Of a stretch of DNA of 64,000 nucleotides, positions 29,354 to 40,924 are shown one piece after another. This DNA comes from Thermoplasmatales archaeon I-plasma. GTDB taxonomy: Archaea; Thermoplasmatota; Thermoplasmata; Thermoplasmatales; GCA-001856825. Both the position numbers and the translations under genes were made by a program. Each line of letters opens with the position of its first letter. Within the stretch, counting starts at the first letter, position 1. Below the pieces are notes generated by a model, which was not told the DNA's origin, made no database searches, and worked only from the letters and a program-made list of their open reading frames with translations. The stretch spans positions 310,004-374,003 of the forward strand of contig ATMD01000002.1 in the NCBI GenBank assembly GCA_001856825.1, in the 5' to 3' direction.

Positions 29354-29920
29354 ATGGCAAATATTCTCGTATTTGAAAAGTGGGACACTGCAGGCATTTC
29401 AGTCGTTGATCCCGGGCTCACCAAGTACATATCCCTGAAGCCAACAGCAACACTTCACAGTGACGGGAGACACGCAAACAAGTTCATGGGAAAAGCAGGG
29501 ATGAATGTAGTTGAGCGGCTCATAAACAATCTCATGAGAACTATCAGGTGGACAGGGAAGAAGCAGAGTGCATACAGGACAGTGAAGGTTGCTTTCGAGA
29601 TAATCGAAAAGAAGACAAAGGAAAATCCGGTTCAGGTATACGTAAACGCCATACAGAACGCAGGGCCAAGGGAAGAAATTACTAGACTGAAGTACGGTGG
29701 TATTGCAGTGCCAAAGTCAGTAGATACAAGCTCCTCTAGGAGACTTGACCTGGCCATCAGGAACATTTCTTTTGGTGCAAGGCAGACAGCAAAGAAGACG
29801 AAGAAGAACATGAGCGATGCGCTTGCGGATGAGATAATCCTTGCGGCAAAGAATGATCCAAACTGCTACTCAATTAAGGAGAAGGACGATAAGGAAAGGC
29901 AGGCAGCCTCTGCAAGGTGA
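29354..29920 (+). CDS. rps7: 30S ribosomal protein S7
   Basis: NKFMGKAGMNVVERLINNLMR...KENPVQVYVNAIQNAGPREEITRLKYGG. Confidence 0.97.
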   Translation: MANILVFEKWDTAGISVVDPGLTKYISLKPTATLHSDGRHANKFMGKAGMNVVERLINNLMRTIRWTGKKQSAYRTVKVAFEIIEKKTKENPVQVYVNAIQNAGPREEITRLKYGGIAVPKSVDTSSSRRLDLAIRNISFGARQTAKKTKKNMSDALADEIILAAKNDPNCYSIKEKDDKERQAASAR

Positions 29921-29926
29921 TTCTAA

Positions 29927-32131
29927 ATGGGAAGAAAAGAGGACAACATCCAGAAAGCTTCTGAAATAATGAAGGATATAACTAGGATAAGAAACATAGG
30001 TATAGCTGCTCACATAGACCACGGAAAGACTACACTTTCTGACAACCTGATAGCTGGAGCAGGGATGATGAGCGAGGAACTTGCCGGAAAGCAGCTGGTA
30101 CTGGATTACGATGAGCAGGAACAGGCAAGAGGAATCACGATCAACGCAGCTTCCGCCTCCATGGTGCACGAGGTTGAAGGAACAACGTATCTAGTAAACC
30201 TCATAGACACTCCGGGACACGTGGATTTCGGTGGCGATGTCACGAGGGCGATGAGGGCTGTGGATGGTGCTGTAATTGTCGTTGATTCAGTGGAAGGACC
30301 CATGCCCCAGACAGAGACAGTCATAAGGCAGGCACTCAGGGAAAGAGTGAAACCTATCCTTTTCATAAACAAGGTTGACAGGTTGATCAATGAACTGAAA
30401 CTTGGCCCGGAAGACATGATGAAGAAATTTGTAAAGATAATAACGGAAGTCAACAGGCTACTGAAGAGGTATGCCCCTGATGAGTTCAAGGATGCATGGC
30501 AGGTCAATGTTGAGAACGGTTCTGTAATATTTGGTTCAGCATTCAACAACTGGGCGGTCTCTACCAAGTACACACCAAAATCATCTGTTGGTTTCAAGGA
30601 AGTTTACCAATACCTTGCGTCAGGTGACCAGAAGACGCTCGCAAAGAAGTCACCCCTGCATAAGGTTCTACTGGATGCAGTGGTTCATCACCTCCCTTCC
30701 CCGAAGGTTGCACAGGTCTACAGGATCCCACAGATATGGAAGGGGGACATAAACTCCGAAGTTGGAAAGGCGATGACTACCTGCGATTCAAATGGTCCGG
30801 TAATGATGATGGTTACAAAGATCATTGTGGACGAACACGCAGGCGAAGTGGCTGTAGGGAGATTGTTCAGCGGAAAGCTCGTGAAGGGTGTGGAGCTATA
30901 CATTTCAGGAGCAGGTGACAAGAAATACAAGGTCCAGCAGCTTGCAATGATGGTTGGACCGGACAGGATTCCAATAGACGAGATGGATGCAGGCAACATA
31001 CCGGCCGTGGTTGGGTTGAAGGATGCAATAGCCGGTTCAACAGTTTCCAATTTGGCAGAAGTGGACGTCTTTGAACCCATGGTTCATTATTCTGAACCTG
31101 TGGTTACAGTTGCCATTGAGGCAAAGCACACTAAGGACCTACCAAGGCTCATAGAAGTTCTGAGGACTATCGCAAAGGCAGACCCAAGCATCGAGGTCGA
31201 AATAAACCAGGAAACGGGTGAACACCTGATGTCAGGTATGGGTGAACTCCATCTTGACGTCACGCTCTACAGGATCAAGAATGATCACAAGGTGGAGGTG
31301 GAAACGTCAGATCCTATAGTTGTTTACAGGGAAACAGTGAAGGGAAAGGGTGGCCCGTTTGAAGGCAAATCACCGAACAAGCACAACAGGTTCTACGTAG
31401 AGGTGGAGCCACTGGAGAAGCCAATAGTGGATGCAATTCTGAAAGGAGACATTGCACAGGCGGACAGGATAAAGGACAAGAAGGCAGTAATAGCACTTCT
31501 GCAGGAACTTGGACTTGACAGGGACGAAGCGAAGGGTATAGAGGCAGTTCACGGTCCAAACGTCCTTCTTGATATGACAAAGGGTATACAGTACCTGAGT
31601 GAAACGATGGAACTGGTAAAGGAGGCATTTGCGGAAGCGATGGACAGGGGACCTCTTGCCAATGAAAGGGTGTATGGCGTGAAGGTAATGCTCGTTGATG
31701 CAAAGCTCCACGAAGACAGTATCCACAGGGGACCGGCACAGGTCATACCTGCAGTCAGGAATGCAATCTATGGAGCAATGTGTCTTGCCAACAGGGTTCT
31801 ACTTGAACCAGTACAGAAGGTCTTCGTAGACACTCCTATGGAGGAATCAGGCTCAGTGACAAGGGAATTCCAGCAGAGGAGGGGAGTGATAACGGAAATG
31901 GAGCAGGAGGGGGAACAGTCGAAAATATCTGCCATGGTTCCAGTTCCTGAAATGTTTGGTTTTGCGTCTGCAATCAGGGGTGCAACCGGTGGAAGAGTTC
32001 TATGGTCCACAGAGAACCACGGACATCAGATTGTCCCAAAGGACCTCCAGTCTTCCGTGGTCGCAAAAATCAGGGAAAGGAAGGGGCTCAAGCCTGAGCC
32101 ATACGATGCGAAATACTACGCAGACCTCTGA
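29927..32131 (+). CDS. fusA: Elongation factor 2
   Basis: IGIAAHIDHGKTTLSDNLIAGAGMMSEELAGKQLVLDYDEQEQARGITI. Confidence 0.98.
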   Translation: MGRKEDNIQKASEIMKDITRIRNIGIAAHIDHGKTTLSDNLIAGAGMMSEELAGKQLVLDYDEQEQARGITINAASASMVHEVEGTTYLVNLIDTPGHVDFGGDVTRAMRAVDGAVIVVDSVEGPMPQTETVIRQALRERVKPILFINKVDRLINELKLGPEDMMKKFVKIITEVNRLLKRYAPDEFKDAWQVNVENGSVIFGSAFNNWAVSTKYTPKSSVGFKEVYQYLASGDQKTLAKKSPLHKVLLDAVVHHLPSPKVAQVYRIPQIWKGDINSEVGKAMTTCDSNGPVMMMVTKIIVDEHAGEVAVGRLFSGKLVKGVELYISGAGDKKYKVQQLAMMVGPDRIPIDEMDAGNIPAVVGLKDAIAGSTVSNLAEVDVFEPMVHYSEPVVTVAIEAKHTKDLPRLIEVLRTIAKADPSIEVEINQETGEHLMSGMGELHLDVTLYRIKNDHKVEVETSDPIVVYRETVKGKGGPFEGKSPNKHNRFYVEVEPLEKPIVDAILKGDIAQADRIKDKKAVIALLQELGLDRDEAKGIEAVHGPNVLLDMTKGIQYLSETMELVKEAFAEAMDRGPLANERVYGVKVMLVDAKLHEDSIHRGPAQVIPAVRNAIYGAMCLANRVLLEPVQKVFVDTPMEESGSVTREFQQRRGVITEMEQEGEQSKISAMVPVPEMFGFASAIRGATGGRVLWSTENHGHQIVPKDLQSSVVAKIRERKGLKPEPYDAKYYADL

Positions 32132-32241
32132 GATATTCAAATATAAGACTGGGAGTTTTTACTCCCGGTCGATAGTTTTTATTGCCATAATTCAACGAAA
32201 TTTGGACAGATTGTTTTATAATTGACGGATTATCAAGGCTG

Positions 32242-32823
32242 ATGTATTCCCCCTCAGTCTTCATAGCGATTGCTGTTCTAGTTGCATCGCTACACATGAT
32301 TGCACCCGATCACTGGCTACCCCTTACGGCGCTTTCAATAAAGAGGGGGTATGCGAAGAGGAGAGTTTTGCTAATTTCTGCTGTTCTGGGATTTCTTCAT
32401 GGCTCTACCTCCGTTATACTCTCGCTGGCTGCCCTGCTAATAGGTGTGGTAATTTTTGGATTAAATGAACTGAAGGAGATTTCAATTGTAATTTTGGTTG
32501 CAGTAGCAATTTACATGCTTATCCAAACAGTAAGGGAGAGAAGGGGCTCTGAGGGCGTAGAGAACACGTCCCTCCTCGTGAGCATACTCCCGGACCCAGT
32601 ACTACTGCCAATTATAATTGCATCATACCCGCTGGGAAATATAGAACTTGGTGCAATTGGAGCATCGTTCATTCTTTCCAGCGCCCTTGCACTTCCGGTT
32701 GTTACAGGAGGAGTCTTGATAGGAGCGGGGAGCGGATTATCCAGGCTGAAACCTGCGACAGTGGACTACGTTGTAATAATAGCATTGGTCCTGACTGCAT
32801 TTTACATTTACTTCTTTGGGTGA
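32242..32823 (+). CDS. Polytopic membrane protein, possible NicO/RcnA-like metal exporter
   Basis: LHMIAPDHWLPLTAL and GFLHGSTSVILSLAALLIG. Confidence 0.5.
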   Translation: MYSPSVFIAIAVLVASLHMIAPDHWLPLTALSIKRGYAKRRVLLISAVLGFLHGSTSVILSLAALLIGVVIFGLNELKEISIVILVAVAIYMLIQTVRERRGSEGVENTSLLVSILPDPVLLPIIIASYPLGNIELGAIGASFILSSALALPVVTGGVLIGAGSGLSRLKPATVDYVVIIALVLTAFYIYFFG

Positions 32824-32957
32824 ATGGCATTGACACTGAGCAATTTTCACTCAGAATCTGGATGCTCTATGATCAATGGAAGACGAGACTCATAACAAAA
32901 GATTTATACGGAGATAAAATAGGCGTTAGCTAGGTACAAATATGGAGGTACAATAGT

Positions 32958-34238
32958 ATGGCTGCACAAAAACCACATCTGAATCTCGTAACCATTGGTC
33001 ATGTCGATCATGGTAAATCAACGACAGTAGGTAGACTTCTATTCGAGCACGGAGAAATTCCCGCTCATATTATAGAGGAATACAAGAAAGAAGCAGAGGA
33101 AAAAGGAAAGGCAACCTTCGAATTCGCTTGGGTTATGGACAGGCTTAAGGAAGAGAGGGAGAGGGGAGTTACAATAGACGTAGCTCACAGGAAGTTCGAA
33201 ACGGACAAATTCTATTTCACGCTGATAGATGCTCCAGGGCATAGGGACTTCGTCAAGAACATGATTACAGGTACAAGCCAGGCGGATGCCGCTCTACTTG
33301 TAGTTTCTGCAAGGGATGGAGAAGGCGTCATGGCACAGACAAGGGAACACGTTTTCCTTGCAAGGACTCTCGGAGTTCCACAGTTGATCGTCCTTGTCAA
33401 CAAGATGGATGCAACACAGCCACCTTATTCTCAAAAGAGGTTTGAGGAAGTAAAGAAGCAGATCGAGCAGCTCCTTCTGTCAGTAGGATACAAGAACGTA
33501 CCAGTCGTTCCTACATCAGGATACAAAGGGGACAACATAATGAAGAAGAGCCCCAACCTTCCGTGGTGGACCGGCCCAACTGTTCTTGATCTCCTGAATC
33601 AGTTAACGATCCCGCCTAAGCCTACCGACAAGCCACTCAGGCTGCCTGTACAGGATGTATATTCCATCACAGGTATAGGTACAGTCCCTGTTGGAAGGGT
33701 TGAAACAGGCGTCATGAAGATAGGGGACAACATCATATTCGAGCCCTCACACAAGGTGGGGGAAGTGAAATCAATAGAAGAGCACCACGAACAGATACAA
33801 CAGGCGGAGCCTGGGGACAACGTTGGATTCAACGTAAGGGGAATTGCAAAGACTGACATAAGGAGAGGGGACGTCGCGGGCCTTGTATCAAACCCGCCAA
33901 CGGTAGTGTCAAGTTTCACCGGGCAGATTGTCGTTCTCAACCACCCTTCAATAATAGCAGCAGGATACACCCCGGTATTCCATACGCATACAGCACAGGT
34001 AGCATGCACTATCACGGAAATTATAAAGACGATAGACCCGAGGCAGGGAACAACAAAGGAGGAGCATCCTCAGCATATCCAGACTGGAGACGCAGCTATC
34101 GTTAAGATAGTTCCTTCGAAGCCAATGGTAATAGAAAAGATGTCTGAGTTTCCGCAAATGGCAAGATTTGCAGTCAGGGATATGGGACAGACGGTCGCTG
34201 CTGGTCAGTGTATTGATCTCGAGAAGAAAACACAGTAG
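32958..34238 (+). CDS. tuf: Elongation factor 1-alpha
   Basis: [20 protein letters not shown]...[40 protein letters not shown]. Confidence 0.98.
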   Translation: MAAQKPHLNLVTIGHVDHGKSTTVGRLLFEHGEIPAHIIEEYKKEAEEKGKATFEFAWVMDRLKEERERGVTIDVAHRKFETDKFYFTLIDAPGHRDFVKNMITGTSQADAALLVVSARDGEGVMAQTREHVFLARTLGVPQLIVLVNKMDATQPPYSQKRFEEVKKQIEQLLLSVGYKNVPVVPTSGYKGDNIMKKSPNLPWWTGPTVLDLLNQLTIPPKPTDKPLRLPVQDVYSITGIGTVPVGRVETGVMKIGDNIIFEPSHKVGEVKSIEEHHEQIQQAEPGDNVGFNVRGIAKTDIRRGDVAGLVSNPPTVVSSFTGQIVVLNHPSIIAAGYTPVFHTHTAQVACTITEIIKTIDPRQGTTKEEHPQHIQTGDAAIVKIVPSKPMVIEKMSEFPQMARFAVRDMGQTVAAGQCIDLEKKTQ

Positions 34239-34247
34239 TGAATTCAA

Positions 34248-34562
34248 ATGCCTTCCTACCGAATGAAAATCTCACTGTCTGGAACTGATGTAAAGAAAGT
34301 AGACAACGTTTGCACTGAAATCAGGCAACTTGCTGGCAGAACAGGAGTGGAAATGAAAGGACCGATCCCACTGCTGACGAAGAGACTCATAGTGCCCATC
34401 AGAAAAGCCCCAAATGGGGCTGGAACGGCCACCTGGGACAGATGGGAGATGAGAGTTCATAGGAGGCTGATCTATATTGACGCAGACGAGAGGACGATCA
34501 GGCAAGTCATGAGGATACAGCTGCCAGACGGTATAAACATTGAAGTTAAGCTTCAATCCTAA
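34248..34562 (+). CDS. rps10: 30S ribosomal protein S10
   Basis: [72 protein letters not shown]. Confidence 0.97.
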   Translation: MPSYRMKISLSGTDVKKVDNVCTEIRQLAGRTGVEMKGPIPLLTKRLIVPIRKAPNGAGTATWDRWEMRVHRRLIYIDADERTIRQVMRIQLPDGINIEVKLQS

Positions 34563-34789
34563 ATTTTATTTTCTTATCTTAAATTTCCGGGAAGTAGAGC
34601 TTTAACCTGAATTATTATTTAGTCCGGAGGAAGATAAAAAGCTTGGCGATGTTGGTAAGAGCTTGGAATCCTCAAAAGACTGGAAACTGCAATAGTATAT
34701 TCCATCACAGATAAGAAAAGGGACAATGGATCACCTCCCTCAACCAATTTTAACCAAAAAGATTAGGTTCAACTTATAGTTTTAAGCAC

Positions 34790-35269
34790 ATGGAAAACGC
34801 ATCTGAATTTCCAAAATTTGAATGTGCAATATCGAACACCAAGGAAGAATACGACTCAGAGGTTGAATCTTTTTTCACTGAGCTGGCATCCCTTGAGTCA
34901 GATATCGGGTTGCTTATGCTGAGTGACTTGAAGTGGAAGGAGAATTACCAGAAAATTTTAGGTTACATAACTGACCTGGAAACATCAATCATCTTCAAGA
35001 GGGGAGTTCCCGATACAGAATTCATAAGGAGCTTGGTCAAGGGAGAAGACCCGCAGGATGAGATAGCAGATATTCTAATCAGGGCCAAGGATTACGTTCC
35101 AGCGTTATTGATAAGGGCTCAATCCAGGACTAGGGATGTTATGACGCTCTTTGTAAGGATGTCAAGGATACCTAGATTCTCAGGGGGGTTCACAAAGGAG
35201 AGGTTTGAAGGATTGCTGCCACTGAGGAAGGCACTATTCAGGAGGGCTGTTGAAGTATCCAGGAAGTAA
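34790..35269 (+). CDS. Hypothetical protein
   Basis: Intact ORF with TATA-like upstream sequence; family not recognised. Confidence 0.5.
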   Translation: MENASEFPKFECAISNTKEEYDSEVESFFTELASLESDIGLLMLSDLKWKENYQKILGYITDLETSIIFKRGVPDTEFIRSLVKGEDPQDEIADILIRAKDYVPALLIRAQSRTRDVMTLFVRMSRIPRFSGGFTKERFEGLLPLRKALFRRAVEVSRK

Positions 35270-35295
35270 AATGTAACCAGTTGGGGGCAGGATCG

Positions 35296-36192
35296 TTAGA
35301 TCTTCTTATTCTCCCTGTTAATTGCCAATACCATAGAGACAAGAATGATGGCACCACCCAGTATCATCAATGTGGTAACTGGGAAGTGGAAAAAGATCGT
35401 GGATACCATAACTGCTGAAACAGGCTCTATAACCAGTATGAGGGCAGATATGTACGCATTCGTGTTTCTTATTGCTACACTCATCAGCCATATGGCCAAA
35501 GTCGAACCAAGTATGGCGTTGAAGAGCACAGAAAACAGGACGTAGCCATTTGTAAGTATTCCAGCTTTCAGAACGGACCCGGGGCTGATCAGTAGGCTCA
35601 GGACTGCAACAACGATGAGCTGAAAGAAGGTGAAAACGAGAGGGTTCCCCGTCTTCAGGTATTTCTCCGTCAGCACTAACTGCAATGCATAACAGAAAGC
35701 TGTAGCGATAGTCAGGAGATTGCCCAGTGCCTCGCCTGAGGTGGATGAAATGGTCATGAGTGCCATCCCTACGAAGGCAGCCACTGCAAGGTAAATCTTG
35801 ACCATGTCCAGCCCATTTCTAAGGATAAAGATTGAAAGGATTGGTGTGAGAACTATGTAAATTCCGGTGATGAGACCTGACATTGACGGAGAGGTGTATT
35901 GAAGACCGACTGTCTGTGTAACATAACCAAGGAAGAGGGGGATGCCCACTATTGTTCCGTATATGGCATCCCTCTTGTTCATCTTCTTTATAACAAAGGG
36001 AAGAAGGACCACTGCCGCTATGGCGAACCTGAAGAGTAGGAAGGATATAGGATCGATGAACGTCAGCGATAACTTGATGATGGGGAAAGTTGCTCCCCAA
36101 ACTACCGCAACAATGACAAGGCTGCCGTAGGCAATCTTTCGATCCATCACGCTGAAGCAATCTTTATAAGAAATGTTTTGCGTTCTGTCCAT
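35296..36192 (-). CDS. EamA/DMT-superfamily transporter
   Basis: Ten hydrophobic segments; AVVWGATFPIIKLSLTFIDPISFLLFRFAIAAV. Confidence 0.88.
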   Translation of the reverse strand: MDRTQNISYKDCFSVMDRKIAYGSLVIVAVVWGATFPIIKLSLTFIDPISFLLFRFAIAAVVLLPFVIKKMNKRDAIYGTIVGIPLFLGYVTQTVGLQYTSPSMSGLITGIYIVLTPILSIFILRNGLDMVKIYLAVAAFVGMALMTISSTSGEALGNLLTIATAFCYALQLVLTEKYLKTGNPLVFTFFQLIVVAVLSLLISPGSVLKAGILTNGYVLFSVLFNAILGSTLAIWLMSVAIRNTNAYISALILVIEPVSAVMVSTIFFHFPVTTLMILGGAIILVSMVLAINRENKKI

Positions 36193-36245
36193 AAATCAAC
36201 TGGAAAAATGAGTAGTTTTTTATTTGTGATATTGTTGCAGAGTAA

Positions 36246-37061
36246 ATGCAGTTCAGGACCCTTATAATACTATTGATCGCACTGGTGATTGTGGTACCAG
36301 TTGCATCTTACGGAGCGTATCACTACCTTCAGCCCAAACTGGATGTCATAAAACAGGGAGATAATGTGTCGCTCTGGTATTACGGGTACGTGATAGTGGA
36401 TGGCACCCCGCTGGTATTCGATACCAACATGGCGAGCATAGCAAACAACAACACCTCGTATCCCAAAGCCCCGGATTTCAAATACCATCCCCCTTTCACT
36501 GTTCTTAACGATACGGTTGGTTCAGGGTCCATGATAAAGGGGTTTGATGATGGCCTAATAGGCATGGCAAAGGGTCAGTCAGGGGTTATAACAATTCCTC
36601 CTGCACTCGGTTACGGGCTAGAAAATACTAGCAAAATAACAAAACATAGCATAAATGGAAGTGTCCCGATGTATCAGGTGCTGAACTACACAGCATTTAA
36701 GTCAGAATTCGGCTTGTCACCGTTCCAGGGGGAGACACTGAAGAGCCCGGTTTACGGATGGAGCGTCTACGTCGTGAGTTTCAACGGATGGTATGCTTTC
36801 ATTGAAAATGAGCCATCTATTGGCGGCCAATATTTCCCTTACAATTCAACGAAGCAGTTCAGCATTGTGGCTGAGAACATCACTGGCACGGGCAACAATA
36901 CAACCATTTATTACTATACGAGTGTGGTCAATGGCACCATCCTTTCTTCAAGCTCTTACGTAAGTGCTGTTTCCGGTAATTACTACTATCTCAACGGTAA
37001 CTCATACCTGGTCGGTAAGACACTTTACTTTTACGTCCAGATAGTCACAGTTAGTCAGTAA
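36246..37061 (+). CDS. Membrane-anchored FKBP-type peptidyl-prolyl isomerase with C-terminal extension
   Basis: QGDNVSLWYYGYVIVDGTPLVFDTN...GSGSMIKGFDDGLIGMAKGQSGVITIPPALGYG. Confidence 0.85.
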   Translation: MQFRTLIILLIALVIVVPVASYGAYHYLQPKLDVIKQGDNVSLWYYGYVIVDGTPLVFDTNMASIANNNTSYPKAPDFKYHPPFTVLNDTVGSGSMIKGFDDGLIGMAKGQSGVITIPPALGYGLENTSKITKHSINGSVPMYQVLNYTAFKSEFGLSPFQGETLKSPVYGWSVYVVSFNGWYAFIENEPSIGGQYFPYNSTKQFSIVAENITGTGNNTTIYYYTSVVNGTILSSSSYVSAVSGNYYYLNGNSYLVGKTLYFYVQIVTVSQ

Positions 37062-37149
37062 TCTTTAGGGCCACCTTGGTAGCCATTCTGACTATCTGTT
37101 TCGCCTCTTCATGCTGGGAAGCGACATCTGCAGCTGTATAGGGAATGAG

Positions 37150-37563
37150 CTATGGGGTTACTGTAAACTTATATCCGTACTGTATTATTCCTTCCTTCCC
37201 CTCTGCCCTCACCCTTCTCAATGTAGCAGTGACCTTAGTTCCTATCTTGATCTCCTCAGGAGAGCAGTCCACTACTTGTCCTGTCACCAAAGGTCCCTCC
37301 TTCATCTTGATTATTGCCATGATATATGGGATCTGCATCTTGAACTGCTCAAGACCGTCATGTACTACCGTGAATGAAAATATCTCGCCCTCGCCAGACA
37401 TCTCCTCCTCCACCATCTTCCCGACAGATTCCCTCCTGCATGAAGGGCAAATAACCCTTGGGGGGAAGTATAGGGTATCGCATTTCGGGCATCTTGTGCC
37501 AACCAGCCTGTATCTGTGCCTTGACTCTCTCCAGAACCTTGGTACTTCGCTCACTTTAATCAA
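37150..37563 (-). CDS. DUF35 Zn-ribbon/OB-fold protein of the thiolase-HMG-CoA synthase complex
   Basis: CPKCDTLYFPPRVICPSC ... FTVVHDGLEQFKMQIPYIMAIIKM. Confidence 0.9.
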   Translation of the reverse strand: MIKVSEVPRFWRESRHRYRLVGTRCPKCDTLYFPPRVICPSCRRESVGKMVEEEMSGEGEIFSFTVVHDGLEQFKMQIPYIMAIIKMKEGPLVTGQVVDCSPEEIKIGTKVTATLRRVRAEGKEGIIQYGYKFTVTP

Positions 37564-38722
37564 CTCCTATAACGGTTGAAACGGATGTTGTTCCAAGACC
37601 ACCCATATTGTGGATTAAGTAGTTTCGCGGATCCTTTATCTGTCGCTGTCCTGCCTTTCCTCTCAGCTGGATGGTTGCCTCGACTGCCTGATATAGCCCG
37701 CTGGTTCCAAGCGGATTGCCGTGTGCCTTCAAGCCTCCTGACACATTAAGCGGATTCGATGAATTGTAGTAAAAATCATCCCCTTCCGTCATCTTCTTCG
37801 CATCCTTGCCGAACAGTTCCTCTATCTGGATAAGTGAGGCTATGCTGTAGGAATCATGAATCTCGATTCCATCAATTTTTCCTATCTCCAGGTTGGCCGC
37901 CTTCAACGCACTGCTGGTGCTCTTCCTGACTGCCTTGAATGTATCAATTTTACTCCTGTCATGCAGGGAAAGGAAATCGTTCGCTGCGGAGCTTGACTTG
38001 ATTCTTATGGGGTGAGCAGCGTTGCTAATTTTCTTGTGATCTGCTGAAATCACCAAAGCGGATGCTCCATCGCTAATCGGTGCATTGTCGAATACTGTCA
38101 GGGGGTCGGAAACAGTGGACGCGTTTATAACGTCCTCAATCTTTATTACATTCCTGAAGTGAGATGTGTCGTTCATGGAAGCATGCTTATGAGCGATTAC
38201 TGGGAAAACGGCATAATTACTCCTCTTTGCAGATCCCTCGAATTCGTGCCTTCTTGCTATCATTGCTGCTATTGAACACTCTGTCGCTCCGAAGAATGTT
38301 TCCCATTCTGCGTCCAGTGATCCCCCTATTATCTCCGTCGCAACCTCAGATGGGACATCAGTCATCTTCTCTACTCCCCCCACGACCACAGTGTCATACT
38401 GTCCTGACTTTACGGCAAGGTACGCCTGCATGAGTGCTGCACCACCGCTTGCGGAACCAGCCTCAATTCTGATTGAAGGGATGTTCAATTCCGTGATACC
38501 AGAATAGTCTGCTATCAGGGCAGCGATCTGTTCCTGGTCCACGAACTGTCCTCCACTAGTGTTTGCACCGTAGAGTGCGTCCACGTCTTCTGCATAAACG
38601 CCGGCGTCCATTATAGCCTTCAGGCCAGCCTCCGAAGCTAGCTCCCTCAAACTTGAGTCCCATAGTTCACCGAATTTTGTTGATCCAACTCCCAGAATAT
38701 ATACGTCTCTCATATTATTCAC
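37556..38722 (-). CDS. Acetyl-CoA acetyltransferase (thiolase family)
   Basis: [39 protein letters not shown]. Confidence 0.92.
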   Translation of the reverse strand: MNNMRDVYILGVGSTKFGELWDSSLRELASEAGLKAIMDAGVYAEDVDALYGANTSGGQFVDQEQIAALIADYSGITELNIPSIRIEAGSASGGAALMQAYLAVKSGQYDTVVVGGVEKMTDVPSEVATEIIGGSLDAEWETFFGATECSIAAMIARRHEFEGSAKRSNYAVFPVIAHKHASMNDTSHFRNVIKIEDVINASTVSDPLTVFDNAPISDGASALVISADHKKISNAAHPIRIKSSSAANDFLSLHDRSKIDTFKAVRKSTSSALKAANLEIGKIDGIEIHDSYSIASLIQIEELFGKDAKKMTEGDDFYYNSSNPLNVSGGLKAHGNPLGTSGLYQAVEATIQLRGKAGQRQIKDPRNYLIHNMGGLGTTSVSTVIGVD

Positions 38723-39777
38723 GCCCCCCTCATTATAATCTTACCCCTGTATTTCACATAAGTGGCATAATCTATCCATATAGGCCTGTTGACTTGTTCC
38801 ATCACGCCTGCCGCATTTTTTCTTTTGAATGATTTGATCCTGTCATTTACAGTTATGTCGAACGCATCTGATCCTGCGCCACTTCCGAAGGCAATGCCAA
38901 GAATTCTGTCTCCGCTTTCTGCCTTGTCAAGGATGGCAGATAAGCCAATCATCATTGAACTTGAGTAAGTATTTCCTATGTAAGGCGTAAGAAGCCCGTC
39001 CTTAACCTGTTCATCCTTGAAGCCAAGCATCTTCGCCGCCCGTGTCGGGAATTTTCCATTTGGCTGGTGGAAAACTGCATAGTCGTAGTCCTCTGGTTTT
39101 GTGGACACTCTCTCCATCATCTTCTTCGCAGCTGTCAGAACATGCTTGAAGTACGCAGGTTCCCCGGTGAATCTCCCCCCATGGCTGGGATATTTTTCCC
39201 CTTCCCTCCTCCAGAAGTCAGGGGTATCAGTTGTGAATGAGAGAGTGGCGTTGAAGTCTGCGAAACCGTTCTTGCCGATTATATATGCTGTTCCTCCTGC
39301 TGAAGCTGAGTATTCGAGTGCATCACCAGGTGCTCCCTGCGAGGTGTCTGCACCTATTGCAATACCGTTCTCTATCTGTCCGCTGTCGACCATTGCCATA
39401 ACGTTCTGCATTGCAGCTGTGCCAGCCTTGCATGCAAACTCATAGTCAGCAGAGTGAATGTCATAGGAAAGGCCAAGAGCTTCCACCAGTATGGAAGACG
39501 TGGGTTTAACTGCGTAAGGGTGGCTCTCAGACCCAACATAGATTGCACCAATCTTCTTCTTGTCCAGGCTTGTTCTTCTCAGGGCGTTCTTGGCTGCTTC
39601 CGCTGATATTGTCAGAACGTCCTCGTCTGGCCCTGGCACGGATTTGCTGTGTATGAAGAGTCCACTTTTGATGTTTTCAGGATTCTCCCCCCATTCCTTA
39701 GCTATCTCCTCTGCCCTTATTCTGAACCTAGGAACATATGATCCGTAGGAAACTATTGAACTCATTACTATCAGCAC
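38719..39777 (-). CDS. Hydroxymethylglutaryl-CoA synthase
   Basis: [57 protein letters not shown]. Confidence 0.95.
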   Translation of the reverse strand: MLIVMSSIVSYGSYVPRFRIRAEEIAKEWGENPENIKSGLFIHSKSVPGPDEDVLTISAEAAKNALRRTSLDKKKIGAIYVGSESHPYAVKPTSSILVEALGLSYDIHSADYEFACKAGTAAMQNVMAMVDSGQIENGIAIGADTSQGAPGDALEYSASAGGTAYIIGKNGFADFNATLSFTTDTPDFWRREGEKYPSHGGRFTGEPAYFKHVLTAAKKMMERVSTKPEDYDYAVFHQPNGKFPTRAAKMLGFKDEQVKDGLLTPYIGNTYSSSMMIGLSAILDKAESGDRILGIAFGSGAGSDAFDITVNDRIKSFKRKNAAGVMEQVNRPIWIDYATYVKYRGKIIMRGA

Positions 39778-39833
39778 TCAATTTCATCATATATTTAGCC
39801 TTTGCCGACATCCACATTCGACAATTGTCTATG

Positions 39834-40829
39834 TCACATGAAAAGGAAGCCCAGTCTTGCAATTGAATTAGGCAGAAATCTGGGATAAAAGCCAACTGAT
39901 GTTTCAAGTATTCCACTTCGTTGTAGTGCCATTTCGATTGAGGATATTTCGAATTCTGTTAGTTGGACTGAATTGGCAGACACGATTTCCTTTACCTGAT
40001 TGGTGTTCTTGAATCCGGGTATTGGCAGAACCCCCTGATGTTTCTCGTATGCGAGAACGAGCTGGATGACGCTTATCTTCCTTGTCTCCGATATCCTCTG
40101 GAGTTCCTGCAGCAGGGGAGTAAACCTTTCGAAATTCTGAGGCTTAAAGATACCGTTTATTCTTCTGACCGTACCAGCTGGCCTTTTGCTTGCGGAGTAT
40201 TTTCCAGAAAGGAAGCCTTGAGCTAGCGGGCTCCAGGCGATTAACTTGATCTCATTAGAGTTCAGGAAGTCAATCAGCAAATGATTGGGTCTTTCAACCA
40301 TGTTGAATTTGATCTGATTGCTTTCTATCTTCCTTTCCTTCATTGATTCATTTGCCTTCCTTATGTTCTCTGCAGAAAAGTTTGAAACTCCAATGTGGCC
40401 TATCAAACCCTCTTCTACATTACGTTCAAGCTCCCTGAAAAGCTCTGAAAGATTGGTATATATGCTTGGCTCCCAGTGGACCTGATACAGGTCAACATAA
40501 TCCAGTTTCAACCTATTCAGGCTTCCTTTAAGACTGATTTTGACTTTCTTTGAAGTTGCATTGAAACCTGCGATCTTTGTAGCAACAAAAAACTCCTTCC
40601 TGTCGAACTCCCTTAGCGCCTCTCCGACCAGACTCTCAGATTTTCCCATTCCATAAATCTCTGCAGTATCTATGAAGTTCAATCCATTCTTAATTCCAGT
40701 CCTGAGTGCTTGAACCAGTTCATCTTCTTCGTAACCGCTCCCCCAGCCCTTCAGGCCCATTTGCCAAGTCCCTAATCCTATCTTACTTACATTACTGGAA
40801 TCGAACAGATTTTTTTCCATCGAGCGCAA
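39834..40829 (-). CDS. Aldo/keto reductase
   Basis: IGLGTWQMG...NFIDTAEIYGMGKSESLVGEAL. Confidence 0.92.
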   Translation of the reverse strand: MRSMEKNLFDSSNVSKIGLGTWQMGLKGWGSGYEEDELVQALRTGIKNGLNFIDTAEIYGMGKSESLVGEALREFDRKEFFVATKIAGFNATSKKVKISLKGSLNRLKLDYVDLYQVHWEPSIYTNLSELFRELERNVEEGLIGHIGVSNFSAENIRKANESMKERKIESNQIKFNMVERPNHLLIDFLNSNEIKLIAWSPLAQGFLSGKYSASKRPAGTVRRINGIFKPQNFERFTPLLQELQRISETRKISVIQLVLAYEKHQGVLPIPGFKNTNQVKEIVSANSVQLTEFEISSIEMALQRSGILETSVGFYPRFLPNSIARLGFLFM

Positions 40830-40924
40830 TACGTCGGACCAATTTATTCTTTGTCTTAAAAAGAAAACTAACCAAATGAAATAGCCGATTCAAAATATTA
40901 TATTTGAGGAACTTATTTGACATA

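Noticed and set aside
32837-32855. Small hairpin CTGAG-N9-CTCAG upstream of tuf
   Set aside because: Five-bp stem is too short and expected by chance in a 64-kb window.
32942-32956. Four-codon upstream ORF ATG GAG GTA CAA TAG before tuf
   Set aside because: It is created by the GGAGGT ribosome-binding site preceded by AT; the SD function explains it fully.
37150-39777. Thiolase/DUF35/HMG-CoA synthase cluster as a novel complex
   Set aside because: This is a well-described archaeal mevalonate-pathway complex.
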